From NCBI RefSeq assembly GCF_039871655.1, contig NZ_JBDPLZ010000003.1, forward strand, positions 682,001-746,000: a stretch of 64,000 nt of DNA, written 5' to 3'. Source of the stretch: Actinocorallia sp039871655. GTDB taxonomy: Bacteria; Actinomycetota; Actinomycetes; Streptosporangiales; Streptosporangiaceae. Numbering within the stretch: position 1 is the stretch's first letter; the number at the start of each line of letters is the position of its first letter. Of this stretch, positions 24,735 through 32,567 are shown piece after piece. The notes under the pieces are model-generated. The model saw only the letters and a list, made by a program, of their open reading frames with translations, did not search any database and was not told where the DNA came from. A program made the position numbers and the translations under genes.

Positions 24735-24757
24735 CTCTGGTATGGAACGTTCCAGAG
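24735..24757. promoter_or_regulatory. nested palindrome, candidate operator
   Basis: The perfect 12-bp palindrome TGGAACGTTCCA (24743-24754) lies inside CTCTGG/CCAGAG arms. Regulator unknown. Confidence 0.35.
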
Positions 24758-24787
24758 TGGCGCTTCCCACGTTTCGGACAGACACAA

Positions 24788-24815
24788 AAGCCCGCCCCCT
24801 CGCGGGGACGGGCTT
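24788..24815 (-). terminator. rho-independent terminator
   Basis: AAGCCCG and CGGGCTT enclose a second GC stem; on the minus strand the hairpin is followed by TTTTGTGT. It lies 34 nt after the stop of the small membrane protein gene. Confidence 0.75.
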
Positions 24816-24848
24816 GACTCCAGGCCCTCCGGCTCCGGGCGGGAGCGA

Positions 24849-25268
24849 TCAGATCCCTCGGCGGCGCAGGATCTCCTCGATCTCCTTCATGTCGTCGTCC
24901 AGGTCGCCGGCGGCACCCGAGACGGGGGCGGACGCCCGGCCGCGCGGGACGGGCGCGGCGCCCGGCCGCCCGCCGGCCTCCACCCGCCGTGGACCCGGCT
25001 GCGTGCCAGAGCGCAGCTTCACGCCCGACACCACGTACAGGACGCCCGCGAGCCCCAGCACCGCCACGCCCGTCCAGCGGGTGGGGTTGAGGACCAGCGA
25101 GCTGAGGAACCCGGTCAGACCGGTCAGGTAGAACCCCAGCGGCACCAGCGACCAGGCCGCTCCGCGCAGCCCCGAGGGCAGACCTCGGCGGCGGGCGGCC
25201 CTCCAGCTGGCCAGCAGGCCCAGGACGGTGACCGCGAGGCTGATGGTGAAAAGCAGGACATCACTCAT
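24849..25268 (-). CDS. small membrane protein of unknown function
   Basis: A 139-residue protein with an N-terminal helix (about 3-22), an RRRGLPSG turn, and two more helices (about 36-57 and 66-85). A disordered Pro/Gly/Arg linker follows, ending in the conserved-looking acidic tail DLDDDMKEIEEILRRRGI. I do not recognise a named domain. ATG 25268 has a GGGGAG ribosome binding site 8 nt upstream and a clear terminator follows the gene. It may share a message with the HAD gene upstream, although a hairpin lies between them. Confidence 0.7.
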   Translation of the reverse strand: MSDVLLFTISLAVTVLGLLASWRAARRRGLPSGLRGAAWSLVPLGFYLTGLTGFLSSLVLNPTRWTGVAVLGLAGVLYVVSGVKLRSGTQPGPRRVEAGGRPGAAPVPRGRASAPVSGAAGDLDDDMKEIEEILRRRGI

Positions 25269-25358
25269 TGTTCGACTCCCCAGTGCGCGCTCCTTCCATC
25301 GTCACACGGGAAGCCGGAGGGCTCCTCCTCCCCCGGGAGGGTTCCGCCCCTGATCTCC

Positions 25359-25376
25359 GCGGGGGTGAACCCCCGC
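25359..25376. terminator. terminator after the HAD gene
   Basis: GCGGGGG and CCCCCGC form a 7-bp stem with TGAA loop, immediately after the HAD stop codon. Confidence 0.55.
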
Positions 25377-25377
25377 C

Positions 25378-26031
25378 TCAGGGCCGCGGGACCAGGGAGC
25401 GCAGCCGCTCGACGGTCAGGCCCTCCATGGAGGGCAGCACCATCCGGGTCGGCGCGTGGTCGATCGGCACCACGCACGGGATCGCCACCACCGCGCAGCC
25501 CGCGGCCTCCGCCGCCCTCACCCCGGTCGGGGAGTCCTCCAAGACGACGCACCGGGCGGGTTCGGCGCCCAGCAGCCGTGCCGCCTTCAGATAGGGCTCC
25601 GGGTGCGGCTTGGTGTTCTCCACCTCGTCCCCGGCGACGGTCAGGGCGAAGTGGTGCCGCCCCAGGGCGTCGATCGCCACATCGGCCAGAGCCCGGACCG
25701 TCGAGGTCACCAGCCCCACCGGGATCCCCTCGGCGGCGGCCTCGGTCAGCAGCTCCTTGGCCCCCGGCATCACGGCCAGCTCCGTCGGCAGCAGCTCGGC
25801 CATCCGCCCCAGGAGCCGCTCGGCGACCGCCTCGGGCGGCACCGAGGCCCCCGACAGCGCCAGCATGTACTCGATCGTCGACCACAGCGCCCCGCCCACG
25901 ACGGCGTTCTGGTGCTCGACGTCCCAAGGTCCGCCGAGCCAGTCCATGACCTCGTGCTCCACCGTGAGCCAGACCGGCTCGGAGTTGATGAGGGTTCCGT
26001 CGAGGTCGAAGAGGATCGCCTGAAGAGTCAC
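25378..26031 (-). CDS. HAD-superfamily phosphatase/phosphoglucomutase-like
   Basis: A 217-residue haloacid dehalogenase hydrolase. Motif I FDLDGTLINSEP (nucleophile Asp and acid/base Asp), motif II threonine in VTSTVRALA, motif III lysine in NTKPHPEPYL, and motif IV VLEDSPTGVRAA are all present. The helical cap lies between motifs I and II, as in beta-phosphoglucomutase-type members. The exact sugar phosphate substrate cannot be read. GTG 26031 is preferred; the frame runs up to 26211 but that part has no HAD similarity. A TATCAT box lies 8 nt before the start. Confidence 0.88.
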   Translation of the reverse strand: MTLQAILFDLDGTLINSEPVWLTVEHEVMDWLGGPWDVEHQNAVVGGALWSTIEYMLALSGASVPPEAVAERLLGRMAELLPTELAVMPGAKELLTEAAAEGIPVGLVTSTVRALADVAIDALGRHHFALTVAGDEVENTKPHPEPYLKAARLLGAEPARCVVLEDSPTGVRAAEAAGCAVVAIPCVVPIDHAPTRMVLPSMEGLTVERLRSLVPRP

Positions 26032-26039
26032 GTGACCGG

Positions 26040-26045
26040 ATGATA
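26040..26045 (-). promoter_or_regulatory. -10 box of the HAD gene, leaderless type
   Basis: TATCAT on the minus strand, 8 nt from GTG 26031. No ribosome binding site is visible. Confidence 0.45.
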
Positions 26046-26204
26046 TTTCACCGACTGGCCGGGAGCCCCCTGCGCGGCGGGCCTGTGCGGCCCGGCTGTG
26101 TCCGACCTCACGCGGATTTTCTGAGGACTTCGGTCCCATGGCGGAACCCGGCGCGGCGCAGTAGCGTTCCCCGGACAAACTACCGACTGGTAAGGAGCCC
26201 CCCC

Positions 26205-26660
26205 ATGACATACCGGTCCATCCTTGTGGGAACCGACGGTTCGCCCACCTCCCTCCGGGCCGTCGACAAGGCCGCCGGCCTGGCCGCCGCCACCGGCGCG
26301 GTGCTGGTACTGGCCTCGGCCTACCACCCGATGCCGGAGAAGGAGCGGGCGAGCGCCGCCGATCAGCTCGGCGACCTGGCCTACAAGGTGCAGGGCGCGA
26401 CCCCGGCGGAGGACGCGCTGCGCGCCGCGCGGGAGCGGGCGGTGAGCGCCGGCGCCAAGGAGATAGAGACGGTGGCGGTGGAGGGCGACGCCGTGGACGT
26501 GCTGTCCTCGCTCGCCCGCCGGCGCGAGACCGATCTGGTCGTGGTCGGCAACCGGGGCCTGAACAGCCTGGCCGGACGGCTGCTCGGCTCGGTCCCGGCG
26601 AACCTCTCCCACAAGTCCCCTTGCGACGTCCTCATCGTGCACACGACCGACGGCAAGTAG
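26205..26660 (+). CDS. universal stress protein, single UspA domain
   Basis: A 151-residue protein. It starts with ILVGTDGSPTS and ends with the ATP-binding type signature VVVGNRGLNSLAGRLLGSVPANLSHKSPCDVLIV (G-2x-G-9x-G-S/N pattern). ATG 26205 has AAGGAGCC upstream. It stands alone between the HAD and PAC2 genes and is followed by a stem-loop, so it is probably monocistronic. Confidence 0.9.
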   Translation: MTYRSILVGTDGSPTSLRAVDKAAGLAAATGAVLVLASAYHPMPEKERASAADQLGDLAYKVQGATPAEDALRAARERAVSAGAKEIETVAVEGDAVDVLSSLARRRETDLVVVGNRGLNSLAGRLLGSVPANLSHKSPCDVLIVHTTDGK

Positions 26661-26676
26661 TTTCGGTATCAGAAAG

Positions 26677-26712
26677 CCGGGAAAATCCCCGTGAAACAAC
26701 GGGGATACCCGG
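26677..26712 (+). terminator. terminator after the universal stress protein gene
   Basis: ATCCCCG and CGGGGAT form a 7-bp stem with 8-nt loop (26685-26706), extended by outer CCGG pairs. Confidence 0.5.
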
Positions 26713-26836
26713 AACGCCGACATCCCTCCCCGGGGCCGCCCCGGGCGGGATGCCGGTCGAAGGGACGGGGACGGGCCGCCCAGGACATAGGCTGGAATCG
26801 GCTCCGATCTGTCGTCACCCCCGGTAAGGAGGCCGC

Positions 26837-27691
26837 GTGCTCGAACTCGAATCCGTGCCGGAGCTCGACCGCCCGGTGCTGGTCGCCGCGTTCGAAGGCT
26901 GGAACGACGCGGGAGAGGCGGCCAGCGGGGTGATCGGCCACCTCGCGGAGAGCTGGGGCGCGCGCCAGATCGCCGAGCTGGACCCGGAGGACTACTACGA
27001 CTTCCAGGTGACCCGTCCCAACGTCAGGCTGACCGGTGACGGGGAAGGCCGCGAGATCGTCTGGCCCACCACCCGGATCTTCGTGGCCCGCCTGGAGTCC
27101 GGCCGCGACGTGGTGCTGCTGCACGGCATCGAGCCGAACATGCGGTGGCGCTCGTTCTGCCGGGAGCTCACCGACTACCTCGTCAGGCTGGGCGTGAAGA
27201 CCGCGGTGCTGCTGGGCGCCCTGCTGGCCGACTCCCCGCACACCCGTCCCGTCCCCGTCAGCGGCAGCGCCGCCGATCTGGGGCTGGGCGAGACGCTGGC
27301 GCTGGAGCCGTCCCGCTACGAGGGCCCCACCGGCATCCTGGGCGTGCTCCAGGACAGCTGCGACCGCCTGGACATCGCCACGGTCTCGCTGTGGGCGCAG
27401 GTGCCGCACTACGTCTCCCAGCCCCCCTCGCCCAAGGCCACCCTGGCCCTGCTGCACCGGGTCGAGGACATCCTGGACGTGACGGTGCCGCTGGGCGAGC
27501 TGCCCGAGCAGTCCCGCGCCTGGGAGGAGGGCGTCAACGAGCTCGCCGAGCAGGACACCGAGGTCGCCGACTACGTGCGCACCCTGGAGGAGCAGAAGGA
27601 CGCGGCGGAACTGCCCGAGGCCTCCGGCGAGTCCATCGCCCGGGAGTTCGAGCGCTACCTGCGCCGCCGCGGCATGGAACCTCCGGTCTGA
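26837..27691 (+). CDS. PAC2-family protein (proteasome-assembly-chaperone-like)
   Basis: A 284-residue PAC2 protein. The N-terminus has the family pattern PVLVAAFEGWNDAGEAASGVI; WPTTRIF and LLHGIEPNMRWRSF follow. The conserved acidic and asparagine residues (GWNDAG) are intact. Function is not established in bacteria; the name comes from similarity to eukaryotic PAC2, and close homologues sit near proteasome/ARC genes in actinobacteria. GTG 26837 has AAGGAGG upstream. The C-terminal third is acidic and helical. Confidence 0.9.
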   Translation: MLELESVPELDRPVLVAAFEGWNDAGEAASGVIGHLAESWGARQIAELDPEDYYDFQVTRPNVRLTGDGEGREIVWPTTRIFVARLESGRDVVLLHGIEPNMRWRSFCRELTDYLVRLGVKTAVLLGALLADSPHTRPVPVSGSAADLGLGETLALEPSRYEGPTGILGVLQDSCDRLDIATVSLWAQVPHYVSQPPSPKATLALLHRVEDILDVTVPLGELPEQSRAWEEGVNELAEQDTEVADYVRTLEEQKDAAELPEASGESIAREFERYLRRRGMEPPV

Positions 27692-27707
27692 ACCGTCCCG
27701 GATCATC

Positions 27708-27832
27708 CAGCGCGCGTCCAGCCACGACCAGCACGCCGTCAGGCGCGCGTTATTCATGTGGATCGCCCAGCACGCGTCAGCGCGCGTCCAGCCACGACCA
27801 GCACGCCGTCAGGCGTGCGTATTCATGTGGAT
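27708..27832 (+). repeat. tandem 70-bp direct repeat before mshC
   Basis: Two nearly identical units (27708-27763 and 27778-27832) start exactly 70 bp apart. Each contains a GCACGCC/GGCGTGC hairpin with loop GTCA (perfect in unit 2 at 27801-27818, one mismatch in unit 1) and then ATTCATGTGGAT. In unit 2 that runs into GATAAGCT, a plausible -10 region 6-8 nt before mshC; in unit 1 the same place reads GATCGC. Confidence 0.75.
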
Positions 27833-27843
27833 AAGCTGCCTTC

Positions 27844-29073
27844 ATGCGTTCTTGGTCTGCACCCGAGGTCCCCCGGCTGTCCGCTCTAGGTCTCCCCGGT
27901 CCGGGACCGGAGCTGAAGGTCTACGACAGCGCCACCCGGACGGTGCGGCCGACCGCACCGGGCCCCGTGGCCCGCATGTACGTCTGCGGCATCACCCCTT
28001 ACGACGCCACCCACCTGGGGCACGCCAACACCTACCTTTCCTTCGACCTGGTGGGCCGGGTCTGGCGGGACTCCGGGCACGAGGTGCTCTACGTCCAGAA
28101 CGCCACCGACGTCGATGATCCGCTGCTGGAACGTGCCGAGGCGATCGGCGTGGACTGGCGGGACCTGGCCGAGCGGGAGATCGAGCTGTTCCGCACCGAC
28201 ATGGAGGCGCTGCGGATCCTGCCGCCGGCCCACTACGTCGGCGCGGTCGAGGCCATCCCGACGGTCATCGAGATGATCTCCGAGTTGAAGGCCAAGGGCC
28301 TGACCTACGAGGTGGACGGCGACCTCTACTTCCCGGCCGACGCCGACCCGGACTTCGGTCAGGTCAGCGGGCTCTCCCGGGCCGAGATGCTGCCGCTGTT
28401 CGCCGAGCGGGGCGGCGACCCCGACCGCGCGGGCAAGAAGAACCCGCTGGACGCGCTGCTGTGGCTGGCCGAGCGGCCCGGTGAGCCGTCCTGGGACTCC
28501 CCCTTCGGCAAGGGACGTCCCGGCTGGCACATCGAGTGCTCGGCGATCTCCCTGCGCCATCTGGGCATGGGCTTCGACGTGGAGGGCGGCGGCAGCGACC
28601 TGACCTTCCCCCACCACGAGTTCAGCGCCTCCCACGCCCAGGCCGCCACCGGGGAGACACCGCACGCCCGGGCCTACGTGCACGCCGGGATGGTCGCCCT
28701 GGACGGCGAGAAGATGTCCAAGTCCAAGGGCAATCTGGTCTTCGTCTCCCGGCTGCGCGCCCAGGGCGCCGACCCGATGGCGATCCGCCTGGCCCTGCTG
28801 GCCCACCACTACCGCTCGGACTGGGAGTGGACCCTGTCCCAGCTGGAGACCGCGCACGAGCGGCTGACCCGCTGGCGCGCCGCCGTGGCGCGCCCGTCCG
28901 GGGCGCCCGCCGCGGAGCTGCTGGCCGAGGTGCGGGCCGCCCTGTCCGAGGACCTCGACGCCCCGGCCGCGCTGGCCGCCGTCGACCGCTGGGCCGCCGA
29001 GGAGGGCGCCGACCCCGACGCCCCGGCCCAGGTCGCGGCGATCACCGATGCCCTGCTGGGCGTCGCGCTCTGA
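27844..29073 (+). CDS. mshC: L-cysteine:1D-myo-inosityl 2-amino-2-deoxy-glucopyranoside ligase
   Basis: Mycothiol pathway enzyme that joins cysteine to GlcN-Ins with ATP. 409 residues, the usual MshC length. It is a class I cysteinyl-tRNA-synthetase relative: the HIGH-like motif is in TPYDATHLGHA, and KMSKSKG is present. Zinc ligands are in MYVCGITPYD and the WHIECSA/HHEFSASHAQ segments. It lacks the tRNA-binding C-terminal domain of CysS, which separates it from a true synthetase. The start ATG 27844 lacks a ribosome binding site and may be leaderless. Presence of mshC implies mycothiol as the major thiol. Confidence 0.95.
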   Translation: MRSWSAPEVPRLSALGLPGPGPELKVYDSATRTVRPTAPGPVARMYVCGITPYDATHLGHANTYLSFDLVGRVWRDSGHEVLYVQNATDVDDPLLERAEAIGVDWRDLAEREIELFRTDMEALRILPPAHYVGAVEAIPTVIEMISELKAKGLTYEVDGDLYFPADADPDFGQVSGLSRAEMLPLFAERGGDPDRAGKKNPLDALLWLAERPGEPSWDSPFGKGRPGWHIECSAISLRHLGMGFDVEGGGSDLTFPHHEFSASHAQAATGETPHARAYVHAGMVALDGEKMSKSKGNLVFVSRLRAQGADPMAIRLALLAHHYRSDWEWTLSQLETAHERLTRWRAAVARPSGAPAAELLAEVRAALSEDLDAPAALAAVDRWAAEEGADPDAPAQVAAITDALLGVAL

Positions 29074-29109
29074 CCCGGCCGGCCTTCGGGGCCGTCGCGC
29101 GGGCCCTCC

Positions 29110-30141
29110 TCAGGGGGCGCGGCGCGGGGCCTCGAAGGCCCGCCGGTACTTCCACGCGCCGTGGGCGAACCCGATGTTCTCGCACGCCTCCTGCAGCAGC
29201 CGCAGATACGGGTCGGCGAGCGGCTCCAGAGACCGGCGCCGCAGCGCGTTCCGCAGGCCCGCGGGGTAGAGCCCCAGGGGCAGCAGTAGCCCGGCCGCGG
29301 CGAGCGGGGGCAGGAACACGCCCGCGGCGAGCAGCGTGAGCACGAGCAGCGGCCAGGGGAAGACCGTGGGCCGCACCTCGGGCCACTTGCGGTAGTGCAG
29401 CGCGTTGCCCCGGCCGTAGGCGACGCTGTGGCGCAGCAGGCCGCGCAGGGTCGGCTCGAACCGGTAGAACGTCCAGGCCGCCTGGACGCAGCGCATCCTG
29501 CCGTGTCCGGCGCCCCGCAGCCGCCGGGTCAGGTCCTCCTCCTCCCCGCCGAAGCGGAAGGCCGGGTCGAAACCGCCGACCGACAGCAGCGCCTCCCGCC
29601 GGAAGGACATGTTGCTGCCGGTGAGCGCGTAGACGTCGTGGACCGGCGGCGGCTCGCGGGTCACCCACTGCCGGCGCAGGTAGAGGAAGAAGCGGTAGGG
29701 CAGGGCGTGGCTGCGGGTCAGTTCCAGCTCCTGCGGCTGGTGCCGGTTGTTGCGCTCCACATAGCGGGCGAGGAACCCCCGGCCGCCCTCGGGCAGCGCG
29801 GGGCCGCCCACCCCGGTGACGTCCTCGGCGTAGCCGCTCAGCAGCGCCTCGGCCCAGCCCGGCGGAGGCGCGCAGTCGTCGTCCAGGAAGGCCACCACCG
29901 GGGCCTTCGCGGTGCGCGCGCCGGTGTTGCGCGCCCCGGAGACCCCTTGATTGTGCTCGTGTTGGAACACCGTCGCGCCTCTGTCACGGGCGACGTCCGC
30001 GGTGCCGTCGGAAGAACCGTCATCGACCACGATGATTTCCAGTTCTGGCCGGATCGTCTGTGCCTCGAGCGCGTCCAGGACCCGATGTATTCGGGCGGCG
30101 CCGTTCAGTGAGCTGATGACGGCGGTCAGTCTGGCGGGCAT
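29110..30141 (-). CDS. family 2 glycosyltransferase, membrane-anchored
   Basis: A 343-residue GT-A enzyme. VVDDGSSDGT and the DxD-like FLDDDCAPP motif bind the nucleotide sugar; an EEEDLTRRLR segment supplies the acidic acceptor motif. Two hydrophobic stretches near the C-terminus probably anchor it. Length and sequence match the plus-strand enzyme at 33699-34730, so one arose from the other. ATG 30141 has a TAGAGT box 8 nt upstream. It diverges from the first GH16 gene and is probably part of the same polysaccharide locus. Confidence 0.85.
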   Translation of the reverse strand: MPARLTAVISSLNGAARIHRVLDALEAQTIRPELEIIVVDDGSSDGTADVARDRGATVFQHEHNQGVSGARNTGARTAKAPVVAFLDDDCAPPPGWAEALLSGYAEDVTGVGGPALPEGGRGFLARYVERNNRHQPQELELTRSHALPYRFFLYLRRQWVTREPPPVHDVYALTGSNMSFRREALLSVGGFDPAFRFGGEEEDLTRRLRGAGHGRMRCVQAAWTFYRFEPTLRGLLRHSVAYGRGNALHYRKWPEVRPTVFPWPLLVLTLLAAGVFLPPLAAAGLLLPLGLYPAGLRNALRRRSLEPLADPYLRLLQEACENIGFAHGAWKYRRAFEAPRRAP

Positions 30142-30149
30142 GGTGCCGC

Positions 30150-30155
30150 ACTCTA
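30150..30155 (-). promoter_or_regulatory. -10 box of the minus-strand glycosyltransferase, leaderless type
   Basis: TAGAGT, 8 nt from ATG 30141 on the minus strand. It supports this start over upstream in-frame codons to 30420. Confidence 0.4.
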
Positions 30156-30389
30156 CTCGACGCGCGCCAGAGGCGACCAAAAATCCCGGGAATTGTAAGA
30201 ACCTGTTAATGAGTGCGGCCCGGGCGACGTCCCGCGAAATTGCTTCCATATCCGAGAGGTCAAACGACTTGTTCTTCCGGAAAGCAAGACGGGCCGGGTG
30301 GATCTCCTTGTCCGTATCGCGGCGCCCGACTACAGGCCATGGGGTAGGCTCGCGGCGTTTTCTCCCCCTAGCCCTTCCGGAGTCCCCCC

Positions 30390-31232
30390 GTGGCACCTCA
30401 CAGGACTGCATCATCGGCACGTTTTGTCCGGATCACTGCTCTAGCGGCCCTTCCCTTGCTGGCGGGCGCACTCGTCGCGTCCCCCGCGGGCGCGCAGCCG
30501 AAAGCGCAGGCCAAGGCCAAGGCCAAATGGGCCATCAGCTGGCGCCAGGAGTTCGTCGGCTACGGAGCTCCCTCGGCCAAGTACTGGAACGCCCACAACG
30601 GGAACGGCGTGAACGGCTACGGCCACAAGGCACTGCAGTACTACGACCCGGCCAACGCCCAGCTCAACGGCAACGGCCAGCTCGTCCTGACCGCCGAGAA
30701 GAAGCGCAACGGCAAGGCCTGCTGGAACGGGCCCTGCCAGTACGTCTCCGGACGGGTGGACACCCGCGACCTGTTCTCCCACGGTTACGGCAGGTTCGTG
30801 GCGCGGATGAAGCTGCCCACCGGCGTGGGCCTGTGGCCGGCCTTCTGGATGCAGACGGTCGACAAGCGCAGGTCCCAGTACGCCGAGATCGACGTGGTCG
30901 AGACCATCGGGAACGAGCCCAACCGGGTCCAGGGCTTCGCGCACACGGCCAAGGGCAAGGTCGCCGCGGGCTCGCTCCTGCTGAAGAAGCCGCTCAGCGC
31001 CGGCTACCACAACTACTCCGTCGAGTGGACGCCCAAGGGCATCGTCTGGCGGGTGGACGGGCGCAAGTACGCCTCCCTGAAGAAATACAAGGGCTGGACC
31101 TTCAACAAGAAGATGTTCCTCATCCTCAACCTCCAGGTCGGCGGAGAATGGCCCGGCAAGCCGAACGCCGCCACCCGTTTCCCGGCACGCATGTCGATCG
31201 ACTGGATCCGCATTTACAAGCGCGTCGGGTGA
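30390..31232 (+). CDS. secreted GH16 beta-glucanase, copy 1
   Basis: A 280-residue glycoside hydrolase family 16 protein. The signal peptide (about 1-36, ending ASPAGAQ) is followed by a Lys/Ala linker and the jelly-roll domain. The catalytic ExDxxE is EIDVVE: Glu166 nucleophile, Asp168, Glu171 acid/base. GLWPAFWMQ precedes it, as in laminarinase/lichenase types. Likely cuts beta-1,3 or mixed beta-1,3-1,4 glucan. GTG 30390 has GGAG upstream. It opens the plus-strand side of the polysaccharide locus and is separated from the next gene by 183 nt. Confidence 0.88.
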   Translation: MAPHRTASSARFVRITALAALPLLAGALVASPAGAQPKAQAKAKAKWAISWRQEFVGYGAPSAKYWNAHNGNGVNGYGHKALQYYDPANAQLNGNGQLVLTAEKKRNGKACWNGPCQYVSGRVDTRDLFSHGYGRFVARMKLPTGVGLWPAFWMQTVDKRRSQYAEIDVVETIGNEPNRVQGFAHTAKGKVAAGSLLLKKPLSAGYHNYSVEWTPKGIVWRVDGRKYASLKKYKGWTFNKKMFLILNLQVGGEWPGKPNAATRFPARMSIDWIRIYKRVG

Positions 31233-31269
31233 CACAGGTCACCGTCACAGCGAGTGGCGGGGCGGATAT

Positions 31270-31331
31270 CGGGAGTAGGGATTCGCGGAAAACTTTGTAG
31301 CGACTCTCAATACGTGATATTTCTACTCCCG
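31270..31331 (+). repeat. spaced inverted repeat upstream of the glycosyltransferase operon
   Basis: CGGGAGTAG (31270-31278) and CTACTCCCG (31323-31331) are perfect 9-bp arms 44 nt apart, in the AT-rich leader of the operon. It could be an operator pair or a leader RNA stem. Confidence 0.4.
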
Positions 31332-31415
31332 CTTCGTCCTTGCCATTCGCCCAATTCGCTTTGGGTTCCTTTCGCGCTGTGCCAGTCGGCAGGATGCGCC
31401 GACCCCCCGAATCGG

Positions 31416-32567
31416 ATGACGACTTCTCATACCCCGCGAAAAAACAGACCTGTCATCGCCATCGTCACCGACGCCGTCCACCCTTACAGCCGGGGTGGAC
31501 GGGAGGTTCGATACCACCAGTTGTCCCGGCTGCTGACCGAATACGCCGATATCCATGTGTTCACCATGCGCTGGTGGAACGGGCCGCGGACCCTCTCGGA
31601 AGGTCATGTGACCCTGCACGGCGTCACCCGGGTCCTGCCCTTCTACCGGGGCACCCGCCGCTCGGTGACCCAGGCGGTCGTCTTCGCCCTGGGCTGCCTG
31701 CGGCTGCTGTTCCGCCGCTTCGACGTGCTGAACGTCGACCACATCCCCCAGTTCCAGCTCTTCACCCTGCGGATCGTCGCCACCCTGCGCCGCAAGCCCC
31801 TGATCGCCACCTGGCACGAGGTCTGGGGCCCGGAGTACTGGCGCGACTACATGGGCGGCATGTCCGGTCGCCTCGCCTGGTGGATCGAACGCGTCTCGAT
31901 GCGGGTGCCCGATCACATCATCGCCGCCTCCGAGCAGACCGCCGACCGGATCCGCGAGCTGGTGGGCGACCGGACCCCGGTGACGGTCGCGCCGAACGGC
32001 ATCGACCTGACCGAGGTGGAGGCCGCCGCGGCCGCGCCGGAGCGCTGCGACCTCGTCGTCGTCAGCCGCCTGATGCAGCACAAGCGGCTCGACATGCTGC
32101 TGGAGGCCGTCGCCTTGCTGCACGCCCAGGGGCATCCGGTCACCTGCCGCATCATCGGCGACGGGCCCGAGCGCGACGCCCTGGCCGACATGGCCGCCGC
32201 GCTCGGTGTCGGCCACGCGGTGGAGTTCCGGTACGACGTCACGGAGCAGAAGGACCTGTACTCGCTGCTCAAGGCCGGCCGGGTCTTCCCCTTCCCCTCC
32301 AACCGGGAGGGCTTCGGCATCGCGGTGCTGGAGGCCCTGGCCTGCGGGCTGCCCGTGGTGACCACCACCGCCCCCGACAATCTGGCGGTGCACCTGGTGG
32401 CACGCTCCAGACACGGCCGGATCTGCGCCCACCGCACCCAGGCCCTGGCCGCCGCCCTGCTCGAGGCGCTGCGGGACGGCGGGGAGGCCGACTGGGTGGA
32501 GCCGTGGCTCAGGGAGTACAGCTGGGAGGCGGTGGCCGACCGGGTCCGCGAGGTCCTGCTCAAGTGA
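31416..32567 (+). CDS. family 4 glycosyltransferase
   Basis: A 383-residue GT-B enzyme. The N-terminal domain has the glycine-rich acceptor loop VHPYSRGGREVR; the C-terminal donor domain has VVSRLMQHKRLDML and the EGFGIAVLEALACGLPVV signature (E-x7-E). The retaining mechanism is typical of GT4. The sugar is unknown. ATG 31416 gives a compact N-terminus; upstream frame to 31254 has no GT similarity. The stop overlaps the next start by 4 nt. Confidence 0.88.
   Translation: MTTSHTPRKNRPVIAIVTDAVHPYSRGGREVRYHQLSRLLTEYADIHVFTMRWWNGPRTLSEGHVTLHGVTRVLPFYRGTRRSVTQAVVFALGCLRLLFRRFDVLNVDHIPQFQLFTLRIVATLRRKPLIATWHEVWGPEYWRDYMGGMSGRLAWWIERVSMRVPDHIIAASEQTADRIRELVGDRTPVTVAPNGIDLTEVEAAAAAPERCDLVVVSRLMQHKRLDMLLEAVALLHAQGHPVTCRIIGDGPERDALADMAAALGVGHAVEFRYDVTEQKDLYSLLKAGRVFPFPSNREGFGIAVLEALACGLPVVTTTAPDNLAVHLVARSRHGRICAHRTQALAAALLEALRDGGEADWVEPWLREYSWEAVADRVREVLLK

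Larger units (their letters stand above)
24371..24787. promoter_or_regulatory. non-coding promoter region of importer copy 1
   Basis: About 420 nt with no credible gene and clearly lower GC than the surroundings. It holds two palindromes, GTGATCTGATCAC (24671-24683) and CTCTGG/CCAGAG arms around TGGAACGTTCCA (24735-24757). Short reading frames here lack codon bias and similarity. It probably holds the promoter and operators for the copy-1 importer. Confidence 0.5.

Noticed and set aside
24601..25131. Plus-strand frame of 176 residues
   Set aside because: It crosses palindromes, a terminator and the antisense of a better-supported gene, and shows no family pattern.
27708..27832. CRISPR-like repeat
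   Set aside because: Only two units, 56-nt repeats with a 14-nt gap, no cas genes; a local tandem duplication explains it better.
27844..29073. Second cysteinyl-tRNA synthetase
   Set aside because: Length of 409 and lack of the tRNA-binding C-terminal domain fit MshC.
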